In this document: positions 43,220 to 51,270 of the stretch, one piece after another
Numbering within the stretch: the first letter of the stretch is position 1
Layout: every line of letters starts with the position of its first letter
Origin: SAR324 cluster bacterium
GTDB lineage: Bacteria > SAR324 > NAC60-12
Direction: 5' to 3'
NCBI GenBank assembly: GCA_028281495.1
Contig: JANQJU010000044.1
Span: 99,571 to 163,570 of the forward strand
Length of the DNA: 64,000 bases
The notes under the pieces: generated by a model
Told to the model about the DNA's origin: nothing
The model's input: only the letters and a program-made list of their open reading frames with translations
The model's database searches: none
Position numbers and translations under genes: made by a program

Positions 43220-44806
43220 ATGAATATCTTGCTCCTCTACCCCAAGTTCCCCCCCTCCAACTGGTCGTTTGAAGCCCTGTTACAGTTGATTGGACGCAAA
43301 GCGCTGATGCCTCCTCTCGGTCTCATCACGGTTGCGGCTTTGTTGCCGCAGGAATGGAACTTTCGTTTGGTCGATTGCAATATCGATGAACTGGAGTCTG
43401 AAGATTGGGAATGGGCCGATTTGGTGTTGCTTTCTGGAATGATCGCGCAAAAGCAACATTTATTGGAACTGGTTCGAGAAGCCAAAACCCGGAACAGGGC
43501 AGTCGCTGTCGGAGGACCTTATCCCACTTCCGTGCCCAATGAAGCTTTGGAAGCCGGGGCCGATTTCCTGGTGCTGGACGAGGGAGAAATCACCATCCCA
43601 CTGTTTGTCGAGGCTTTGAACAAGGGTGATCGTTCGGGGATTTTTCGAGCGGGAGATGAAAAAGCGGATATGAGTCTTAGTCCGATCCCTCGATTCGACT
43701 TACTCAAGCTCAATGATTACTCTGAGATGGCACTGCAAATCACCCGAGGGTGTCCGTTCCTTTGTGAGTTCTGTGACATCATCATCCTGTGGGGACGAAA
43801 ACCTCGGTCGAAATCACCCCGTCAAGTGCTGGCTGAATTAAAAGCCCTGTACGACTTGGGATGGCGTCGTAGCGTGTTTTTTGTTGACGACAATTTCATT
43901 GGAAATAAGCGTCAAGCGAAAATGCTCCTCAAAGCCATCACCGAGTGGCAAACCGAGCATCAATTTCCTTTCACATTAAACACAGAAGCGTCGGTGAATT
44001 TAGCCGATGATCCCGAACTGCTGGAGCTGATGACAGAGGCGAATTTTCGCGTCATTTTTGTTGGCATCGAGACGCCCGATGTGGACAGCTTGAAATTGAC
44101 CAAAAAAACTCAAAACACGCGCAAGCCTTTGCACGAGCAAATCGAAACTTTAACCAAGGCCGGTTTTCGAGTGATTGGAGGATTCATCATTGGCTTTGAT
44201 GGAGAACAGCCCGGCGCAGATCAACGCATCATCGATTTTGTGCAGGAAACGGGAATTCCCATGGTGATGGTGAGCATGTTACAAGCCTTGCCCGACACCC
44301 ATCTCATGAATCGGCTGCGAAAAGAAGGACGGGTTGTAGAAGGCAATCGCCTCGCCGGAGGGCTACAATCCAACCTGCTCAACTTCATTCCCACTCGCCC
44401 ACTGCAACAAATCGCGGAGGAACAGGTGAATTGCAATTGGCAATTGTACGACGCCAAGAACTTTTTTGAACGCAGTTACAAAAACTGTTTGATGCGTGGA
44501 AGCGGCAAACGCAACCAGCATCGACGGCAATTGCAACTCAGAGACCTGGGGGAACTTTCCGCTGTTTTCAAAATTATCTGGAGAAATGGATTCCTACGTC
44601 CGACACGCGGAGTGTTTTGGGGATTCCTGCTACGCATTCTACAAAACAACCCCGCAGTCCTCCGAAAGTTTCTGGTGAATTGTGCCCAATATGAGCATTT
44701 CTTCCAGTATCGTGAGCACATTCGAGACGAAGTCCACTCCCAACTAGCCCAATTGAGTGAACAAGAACTCCAACAGCATGTCACTCTTAAAAAATTAGAA
44801 GCCTGA
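43220..44806 (+). CDS. B12-binding radical SAM protein (DUF4070 type)
   Basis: An N-terminal cobalamin-binding-like domain (ILLLYPKFPPSNWSFE, LVDCNIDEL, AVGGPYPTSVP) is followed by a radical SAM domain with the cluster motif CPFLCEFC (Cys178, 182 and 185, CxxxCxxC). The C-terminal part fits the DUF4070 family. Members do radical-based methylations or rearrangements, sometimes on lipids or natural products; the substrate here is unknown. The His of the usual B12 motif is not obvious in the N-domain. The start follows GGAAGG. It is convergent with the WD40 gene 20 bp away and stands alone as a unit. Confidence 0.88.
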   Translation: MNILLLYPKFPPSNWSFEALLQLIGRKALMPPLGLITVAALLPQEWNFRLVDCNIDELESEDWEWADLVLLSGMIAQKQHLLELVREAKTRNRAVAVGGPYPTSVPNEALEAGADFLVLDEGEITIPLFVEALNKGDRSGIFRAGDEKADMSLSPIPRFDLLKLNDYSEMALQITRGCPFLCEFCDIIILWGRKPRSKSPRQVLAELKALYDLGWRRSVFFVDDNFIGNKRQAKMLLKAITEWQTEHQFPFTLNTEASVNLADDPELLELMTEANFRVIFVGIETPDVDSLKLTKKTQNTRKPLHEQIETLTKAGFRVIGGFIIGFDGEQPGADQRIIDFVQETGIPMVMVSMLQALPDTHLMNRLRKEGRVVEGNRLAGGLQSNLLNFIPTRPLQQIAEEQVNCNWQLYDAKNFFERSYKNCLMRGSGKRNQHRRQLQLRDLGELSAVFKIIWRNGFLRPTRGVFWGFLLRILQNNPAVLRKFLVNCAQYEHFFQYREHIRDEVHSQLAQLSEQELQQHVTLKKLEA

Positions 44807-44825
44807 GTTCGTCGATACCTCCAAT

Positions 44826-47258
44826 TCACCGATACGGCCTCTTCAAATCATAAACCACCAAACGCTCTTGCGTGAGAGGCACCACGATCCAGCAGTGGCC
44901 AATCGTGTTGTCTGAATTTTCAGCACAGCCGAAATCGAAATCCCACACCGGATTGATTTCATCGAGTCGCATCGGGATAGGAATTGAAAACAACTCCAAT
45001 CCTGAATCCAAATTCCAGAAGCGGAGGGTCGCATCGGCACCCAAAGTGGCGAGCTGGCGTCCTGTCGGACTGAATTGAGCACGTACCACAGCATGTTTAT
45101 GCCCTTCCAGCCGCAACGGAGGAGACGTGTTGTTCCAAGAGTAAACCTCCACAACGACGGAACCACCGACCACAGCCACCTGCTCTCCATTCGGGCTGAT
45201 TGCGGCCCATGTCAAGGGATAATCCGTTTGAATGGCAAATTCCTCAACTGGCGGCATTGTTTCCAAATTCCAGGCTTTCACTTGATTTTGATTTTGCGAA
45301 GTGACCAGTCGCTTGCCATCCCTTGAAATATCGATGGATTGAACCGCGTGCCCTTCATGCGGTTTTAACTCCACATATTCACCTTTCTCGATATCGATGA
45401 GGTATACCAATCCATCTTCACTCGCAATTATGAGTTGCAAACCATCTGGAGTGAACAGCAACTCGTTCACCTTGCTTCCAGAAAAGATTCCTAAATAATT
45501 CGTAAGCAATTCTCCGTCTGCATTCCAAATTTTTACACTCCCATCTGCATCTCCTGAGGCCAAGCGGTTTCCTTTTGGGTCAAACGCGAATGCAGTAATT
45601 TCATGTTCCTCAAAAATACTCCGTTCGTCCCACAAGGACTTGTCTCCTAACAGGGAATACAGACCGATCCCTCCATCGGTGCTGCCCAACGCCAATTTAC
45701 CTGTTTCTGGATGAATCGCGATGGTGGAAAAACGACCCTGAATTTCCCGAGCTTTCCCAATACCGAGATCCATGCTGCGTATTGAAAAATACTCCCTGAC
45801 TTTGATGATCTTAGTAAACTCATGCCAAGCATTTCCCCACTGCTTGAGTGTTCCATCCATGCTGGAACTGAAGAGTGTATCATCATGGACTTCCAAACGA
45901 CGCGCCCCCTCAGCATGTCCTTGATATACATGCAAAGACACCCCACTTTGAACATCCCAGACTCGAATCGTACGATCATCACTTGCTGAAACCAGCCGTT
46001 CTCCCCATTCCAAGTATTGCAATCCAAAAACCGCTTCCTGATGACCGTTCAATACTTGAAGCGTTTCCAAAGTATACATATCCCAAATATGAATCGACGT
46101 ATCTCTGCTACTCGTCACAACTTTGTCCTTTGTAGGGTGAAAGCGAATTCCCAAAACGGCACTGTTGTGCCCACTATATAAATGAGCCTTCCCTGTGGAG
46201 AGATTGATCACAAGGGCCTCTCCGTCACCAAACCCAGCCCCCAACCAATACCCATCCAGATTGTGAATTACACTGAGCGTGGTTGCGAAGGTGGGCAATT
46301 CATCTAGCGATTGAACGAACTTCAATTGTGGCAATTCCCATTGAAAAATTTCGGTCCCCATCCCTCCAGTGAATACTTGGTTGTCACTGGAAATGATTGC
46401 AATCGACCAAAGTCCTGTCGGTGCTTCAGCTTCTGATATTTTTTCCCACTCCGGTACCGACCATGAAATAGCTTTACTATCCATACCCACACTCACTGCC
46501 CACGGTTCGTAGGGGTGAAACTTCACATCATTCACAGGTCCTTCATGAGCTTGCAATTGCTTGACGAGTTGGTCGGTTTCTGCATCAAATACAAGTAGGG
46601 TTCCTGTTTCACTTCCTGACACCAGCCATTTTCCATCACGACTCCACGCTAGCCCCAGCAAGCCCCCTTTGCCTCCCTCCAAAGTTTTTTCGGGTCCACT
46701 CCCTCGGGACTGGGCAAACCATTTCAAGAGATTACGGGCATGACGTTGGGTGGGAGACACCGTATCATCCAGGTTGTGGGACTTTTGGAGCAACCTCTTG
46801 ACTGCGTCGTGGTCCTCGCGTTTGGATAGCAATGACGCATGTTGGAGATACAAATCAAAAAATTCGCTGGTACGTTGTGAGGTGGGAGTAGCCGTGCGGT
46901 TCTTATTTCGTTGCAGTTGTTCTGCTTTGATTTCTTGGAGTTCCTGTCTGGTTTCTCGAAGATCGGCCTCCACATGGGCGAGGATCGCTTCAATTTTTTC
47001 TTTTTCTTCTCTAGCTGCTCTCGTCTCTCGATGTTCCTCGCCCCACGATTGTGCTAACTCACCACGACGTTCTTGAGACTCCAAATAGGCCTCATACAAC
47101 ACAAATGAGCCTAGAAAAATGACAATCGCCACGCCGATGGCAATCATGAGTTGTGTCTTGAGCCGTTTCACCTCACTTTGGTATTCTTGTATGATTCTCT
47201 CTTGATGCTCCTTCGGCGTTTCTAAAGTCTGAGTGGTTGCGGTTTCCCATCGACTCAT
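44826..47258 (-). CDS. WD40 propeller protein with N-terminal membrane anchor
   Basis: The N-terminus has a helical segment, one membrane helix (LMIAIGVAIVIFLGSFVLYE) and a coiled coil (about residues 60-105, rich in Glu/Gln/Arg). The rest is a series of at least ten WD40-type blades (LAWSRDGKWLVSGSETGTLL, VKFHPYEPWAVSVG, LFTPDGLQLIIASEDGLVYL and others). They form one or two propellers in the periplasm or cytoplasm, depending on orientation. No enzymatic domain is seen. ATG at 47258 follows GAGGTG; a GTG two codons earlier is the alternative. It is divergent from the cyclase gene at 47325, with only 66 bp between them. Confidence 0.85.
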   Translation of the reverse strand: MSRWETATTQTLETPKEHQERIIQEYQSEVKRLKTQLMIAIGVAIVIFLGSFVLYEAYLESQERRGELAQSWGEEHRETRAAREEKEKIEAILAHVEADLRETRQELQEIKAEQLQRNKNRTATPTSQRTSEFFDLYLQHASLLSKREDHDAVKRLLQKSHNLDDTVSPTQRHARNLLKWFAQSRGSGPEKTLEGGKGGLLGLAWSRDGKWLVSGSETGTLLVFDAETDQLVKQLQAHEGPVNDVKFHPYEPWAVSVGMDSKAISWSVPEWEKISEAEAPTGLWSIAIISSDNQVFTGGMGTEIFQWELPQLKFVQSLDELPTFATTLSVIHNLDGYWLGAGFGDGEALVINLSTGKAHLYSGHNSAVLGIRFHPTKDKVVTSSRDTSIHIWDMYTLETLQVLNGHQEAVFGLQYLEWGERLVSASDDRTIRVWDVQSGVSLHVYQGHAEGARRLEVHDDTLFSSSMDGTLKQWGNAWHEFTKIIKVREYFSIRSMDLGIGKAREIQGRFSTIAIHPETGKLALGSTDGGIGLYSLLGDKSLWDERSIFEEHEITAFAFDPKGNRLASGDADGSVKIWNADGELLTNYLGIFSGSKVNELLFTPDGLQLIIASEDGLVYLIDIEKGEYVELKPHEGHAVQSIDISRDGKRLVTSQNQNQVKAWNLETMPPVEEFAIQTDYPLTWAAISPNGEQVAVVGGSVVVEVYSWNNTSPPLRLEGHKHAVVRAQFSPTGRQLATLGADATLRFWNLDSGLELFSIPIPMRLDEINPVWDFDFGCAENSDNTIGHCWIVVPLTQERLVVYDLKRPYR

Positions 47259-47324
47259 AGGCACCTCACTTTCTTAAACAGCTGATGAAATTTTCCAATG
47301 ATGTATTACTGAACAATCCCTATC

Positions 47325-49115
47325 ATGAAAACAGACAATCAACATACGATCCCCATTTTGCTGGTCGCTAGCAGTGGGACCACAATGGACTTTCTCAAGC
47401 GCTGTTTGCAAAAGAAAGATTGGTGGTTGGTTGAATGCCATTCCGGCCACCAAGCCATTGCACAGATGGCGCAACAGGAATTTGCTCTCGCGATCATCGA
47501 GTCACCGTTGCACGATATGAGCATCGGAGATTTACTAGCGACGGTGAACTTAAACAGCCACCAAAAACCCCCGATCCTGCGGATCAGTTCCGAGCCTATT
47601 GCAAAAAGCGATAGGGTGGAGGGACATCGTTTGGGCGTGATCGATTATCTCTCCAAACCGGTGGATCTCGATATCTTTCTCAATAAAGTTCAAAACCACT
47701 GTCAGTTGTATCAGTACTATCAGGTCATTCAGGAAACGAATTCTCGGTTGAATCAAGAAATCGCCACCCGCATCAACCTTCAGCACAACCTACAACAAAA
47801 ATATGAAGAGCTGGAAAGGCGTGTGAACGAACGAAACCTCGAGTTGGCCAGCACGACCCAAAAGCTCCAAGAATCCATTGCCCAGCATCAGGACACCGAA
47901 AAAGGCCTGCAAATGGCCGAAGCGAAGTATCGCGACATATTCGAGCATACCATCGAAGGCATTTTTCAAACCACAGCCGATGGGAAATACATTCAGGTCA
48001 ACCGTGCCCTTGCAAACATTTACGGATATCCTTCCACCGATGACATGCTGGATCGACTCAATGATATCGAAAACCAGCTCTACGTGAAGCCCCAACGCCG
48101 ACACACCTTCAAAGCCATTTTGGAGCGACAAGATGCTTTGCAAGACTTCGAATCCCAAGTGTATCAACAGGATGGCAGCATTATTTGGATCAAAGAGAAT
48201 GCGAGAGCGGTTCGCAATGATCATGGTGAATTGCTGTATTACGAAGGAACGGTGACGGATATCACGAAAAACAAACTCGCCCTCGAAACCATCCTCAATA
48301 CCAATGAAGCGGCCAATCGCTTTGTCCCCCATCAGCTGCTCAAACTATTGGGCAAACCATCGATCATCGACCTCAAATTGAGCGACCACGTTCAAAAACG
48401 CATCACAGTGCTGTTTGCGGATATTCGTTCATTCACCACGCTTTCTGAACAAATGACACCTATCGAAAACTTCTTGTTTTTGAATTCCTACCTCAGCCAC
48501 ATGGGACCTATCATCCGAAAACATGATGGATTCATTGATAAGTATATTGGCGATAGCATCATGGCACTCTTTGACAAAGCTCAGGATGCATACAAGGCAG
48601 CCATTGGAATATTGGAGGAGCTAGAACAGTACAATGCAGAACGGGAAAACTCTGGATACGTTCCCATCCAAATTGGGATGGGTATTAATACCGGCGAAGC
48701 CATCGTGGGAGCCATCGGCGAACAACATCGGATTCAAGGCACCGTCATTGGCAATACGGTGAATACCGCCTCACGTGTTGAACAACTTACGAAAGATTAT
48801 GGAGTGCCGTTGTTGGTTACCGAAAGCACCTTCCAAGAACTCGACCCGGAAGTGCAGGCGCTGTGCCGCTTTACCGACACCAAACAAGTGAAGGGTAAAA
48901 GCCACAAGGTGACCATTTATGAGGTATTTGCTCATGACCCGCCTGACATTCAGCAGCTTAAAATGAAAACAAAATCCCTATTTGAAGAAGCACGGCTGCT
49001 CAGTAATCTCGGAAAGCATCAAGCCTCTGATGAACTGCTCCAGATGTGCATCCAAGAAGATGATCGTGATCGTCTGGTCCAACACTTCCTGCAAAAGCGG
49101 CGCGAGTCCTCATAA
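47325..49115 (+). CDS. Pseudo-receiver, PAS and class III adenylate cyclase protein
   Basis: The N-terminal region has the layout of a response-regulator receiver but lacks key residues: the phospho-Asp position reads IIESPL (Glu59) and the acidic pair is replaced by Ala-Ser (ILLVASSGTT), while YLSKP keeps the Lys. A coiled coil and a PAS domain (YRDIFEHTIEGIFQTT) follow, then a cyclase with metal Asp366 in FADIRSF and Asp410 in YIGDSIMAL, a Lys before GD, and GTVIGNTVN. The C-terminal half (cyclase and tail) matches the giant propeller sensor closely (RFVP, LLGK.SI and the same catalytic strings). It should make cAMP under control of a non-phosphorylated input and the PAS ligand. Confidence 0.9.
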   Translation: MKTDNQHTIPILLVASSGTTMDFLKRCLQKKDWWLVECHSGHQAIAQMAQQEFALAIIESPLHDMSIGDLLATVNLNSHQKPPILRISSEPIAKSDRVEGHRLGVIDYLSKPVDLDIFLNKVQNHCQLYQYYQVIQETNSRLNQEIATRINLQHNLQQKYEELERRVNERNLELASTTQKLQESIAQHQDTEKGLQMAEAKYRDIFEHTIEGIFQTTADGKYIQVNRALANIYGYPSTDDMLDRLNDIENQLYVKPQRRHTFKAILERQDALQDFESQVYQQDGSIIWIKENARAVRNDHGELLYYEGTVTDITKNKLALETILNTNEAANRFVPHQLLKLLGKPSIIDLKLSDHVQKRITVLFADIRSFTTLSEQMTPIENFLFLNSYLSHMGPIIRKHDGFIDKYIGDSIMALFDKAQDAYKAAIGILEELEQYNAERENSGYVPIQIGMGINTGEAIVGAIGEQHRIQGTVIGNTVNTASRVEQLTKDYGVPLLVTESTFQELDPEVQALCRFTDTKQVKGKSHKVTIYEVFAHDPPDIQQLKMKTKSLFEEARLLSNLGKHQASDELLQMCIQEDDRDRLVQHFLQKRRESS

Positions 49116-49122
49116 TATCTGC

Positions 49123-50169
49123 TCATCCCTGTTGGGGTCCCTGCACGGTGATGCGGCACAACACTTGATTGTCCAAATCCAGGTTGGGACTCCATATGAA
49201 TTTGGCATTCTGGAAAAGTTCTGGAAAATCAGAAAAGGCTGGTTTGGGGCGGACCCGTTCCTCCGTCCATTCCGTGGCAGCCGCCCATTGGGAGTCATCA
49301 AAATTGGGAGCCATCCAGTTCGTAGGCACTTCAAAATGCAAAGCTTGACAGCTATCAGGGTTGGACTGGCAATCGGGTCGGGAAGAACACTGTGTGGAGT
49401 TGCGTTGTCCCAAGGCATTTTCGGTAACACAACTGGGATTGTCGAGAGGCGCAATATAAAACACTTCGCATTTCCAAGATGCATTGGTTTCGGTGCCATC
49501 ACTGAACCGGGCTGCAAATCCACCATCGCCGATATTGTAGCGTCCGTATTCCATGCCCAAGCCCACATGTTCTCCCCAATCGACCAAGCGCACGGCATAC
49601 GTGATCGGGTATTTGGCTTTCACACGAACCACATTGGAGTTGAAGGGCACAAATGCGATGGGATCGCGGCAGATGTATTGCCCATTGACGTATAGCTCCA
49701 CATAGTTGTCCCCATGCAGATAGGCGGTGACTTCTTCCCCATCTTCATCCACCACAATCGTTTCCAATTCCTGTGAATAATTCGGGTTTTCCCCCGAGCC
49801 ATTGCACTTGTCATAAAGTGCCGGGCAAGCACGTCCTTCCTCAATGGGACTGGGCACCGGCCAATTTTTTCCAGAGGCATCGGTGACCTGTCCGCATCGT
49901 CCTTCTACAAAGCGGGTCCGCCGTGAGCACGACGTGGTTACGGCACAACTCCGAGTGGCTTGGGCTCGCCCCGTGGTGACCGCTCCGCTCCCTTGGTAGG
50001 CTTGGTCCGCAGGATCACCTTGGGTGGTTGCCGACACTGGACCCCGAGCATTTGAGGATTCTTGAGGAGGCGGATCTGCCTTTGCCGGGGGACGCCGCGT
50101 TTGGCATGACGCGGTACTCACAAAAAATAAAAGCATAACGATCCACATGAACGGTTTAATCTGCTGCAT
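49123..50169 (-). CDS. Predicted lipoprotein with a carbohydrate-binding-like C-terminal domain
   Basis: A signal peptide ends in a lipobox (FVSTASC). A Pro/Ala-rich linker leads to a central domain with many cysteines (RSCAVTTSCSRRTRF, YDKCNGSG) and a C-terminal part. The latter (NFDDSQWAAATEWTEERV, NAKFIWSPNLDLDNQVLC) resembles galactose-binding-like jelly-roll domains seen in bacterial surface proteins. A role in binding sugars or matrix at the outer surface is inferred. ATG at 50169 follows AGGAG; the frame up to 50280 has no start signal. Its 3' end is 7 bp from the convergent cyclase gene. Confidence 0.72.
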   Translation of the reverse strand: MQQIKPFMWIVMLLFFVSTASCQTRRPPAKADPPPQESSNARGPVSATTQGDPADQAYQGSGAVTTGRAQATRSCAVTTSCSRRTRFVEGRCGQVTDASGKNWPVPSPIEEGRACPALYDKCNGSGENPNYSQELETIVVDEDGEEVTAYLHGDNYVELYVNGQYICRDPIAFVPFNSNVVRVKAKYPITYAVRLVDWGEHVGLGMEYGRYNIGDGGFAARFSDGTETNASWKCEVFYIAPLDNPSCVTENALGQRNSTQCSSRPDCQSNPDSCQALHFEVPTNWMAPNFDDSQWAAATEWTEERVRPKPAFSDFPELFQNAKFIWSPNLDLDNQVLCRITVQGPQQG

Positions 50170-50319
50170 AGTGTCTCCTGGGTTCAAGAAATTGGTTGGC
50201 AGGTGTGCAATGTGAAACTCTACTCGTGGCTCAACTTCTAACTCAATTAGCCGCACTAATATGTCAAATTGAAAAGTCACACTGCGAGTTGTAGCATCCT
50301 TTTAGTTTGTTTGTTCATT

Positions 50320-50412
50320 GCCTTAAAAAGAGTTCAGCGCATCATACAAAGCCTTAAAAAGGGTTCAGCACATCATACAAAGCCCTAAAAAGGGGGCAAC
50401 GCGTCATACAAA
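50320..50412. repeat. Three tandem 31-bp repeats
   Basis: Units at 50320-50350, 50351-50381 and 50382-50412 share GCCTTAAAAAGGGTTCAGC and end CATCATACAAA. The third has several changes. They lie immediately before the VOC gene, ending 18 bp before its ATG. Units abut with no spacer, so this is not a CRISPR array. Confidence 0.9.
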
Positions 50413-50430
50413 TTTTCACGAGGTATCAAA

Positions 50431-50832
50431 ATGAAAGTCGTCCCGGAATTGCTCTGTACCAATATTGAGTTGACCAAAAAATTCTATGTAGAAGCCTTGG
50501 AATTCGAAGTGAAGTACGAACGTCCTGAAGAACGCTTTGTGTACTTCACCCGAGAGGGGGTGGATCTTATGTGTGAAGAGCTGACTGGTGCGGGCCGTCG
50601 GTGGATCACGGGAGAAATGGAACGTCCTTTTGGACGTGGCATCAACTTGGAGTGGGAGGTGAGTAACATCCATGCGTTTTACGAACGATTACACACGTCG
50701 CACCCTGAATGCATCTATATGGACATAGAAACGCAAACCTATGAACGTCGTTTCGACTCCATTCAGCAAACACAATTCATCGTACAAGATCTCGATGGAT
50801 ATCTCTTCCGATTTTGCAACCCTTTAATATAA
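50431..50832 (+). CDS. VOC/glyoxalase-fold protein
   Basis: The 133-residue protein has the double beta-alpha-beta-beta-beta pattern of the vicinal oxygen chelate fold (bleomycin-resistance/glyoxalase family): VPELLCTNIELTKKFYVEAL, RFVYFTREGVDLMCEE, INLEWEVSNIHAFYERL and TQFIVQDLDGYLFRFC. The last Glu/His positions that bind metal in enzymes are not obvious, so it may be a binding protein. GAGGTATCAAA precedes the ATG. It stands alone after the 31-bp repeats. Confidence 0.85.
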   Translation: MKVVPELLCTNIELTKKFYVEALEFEVKYERPEERFVYFTREGVDLMCEELTGAGRRWITGEMERPFGRGINLEWEVSNIHAFYERLHTSHPECIYMDIETQTYERRFDSIQQTQFIVQDLDGYLFRFCNPLI

Positions 50833-51270
50833 ATTTTGGGAAGACGGCCTGGATGGTCTCCATAACCTCAACAAGACATCAGATCCAACAAGAAATAATC
50901 CCTCAAGCTCCTTCTATCTTGCGGGTGATAAGCTTTAAAATTTGTTGACAGTGAATACTTTATCTAACTTTTAAATAGTTCCCTGTATTCTAATTAAATT
51001 ACATATCTATTAAATTTTAGAAACTGGAATTCCTTCAACAAATTCCAGATGTTAGTTGGAAGCTCCATAGCTGTTAATGGTTGAAAAAACACTCCACTAT
51101 CGCTAAATTTGTGATCTACACTTTCTGAAAGTTGATCGAACTCCTCACCAGGTGCCCAACAGATCAAACTCAGCTCTTGGAGTCACGGTGATAAAGGGAT
51201 AGGCCATTCAAGTTTTCATCAAGTTAACGCTTCACTTTTGTAAAATTAACGCTTCTATTAAGGAAATCGA
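50833..51270. other. Intergenic region before the chemoreceptor
   Basis: 438 bp without a credible gene. It is AT-rich at 50930-51020. Two copies of TTAACGCTTC lie at the end (about 51225-51235 and 51247-51256), just before the chemoreceptor start, and may belong to its promoter region. Confidence 0.5.

Noticed and set aside
50320..50412. Three 31-bp repeats as a CRISPR array
   Set aside because: The units follow each other with no spacers, and no cas gene is nearby.
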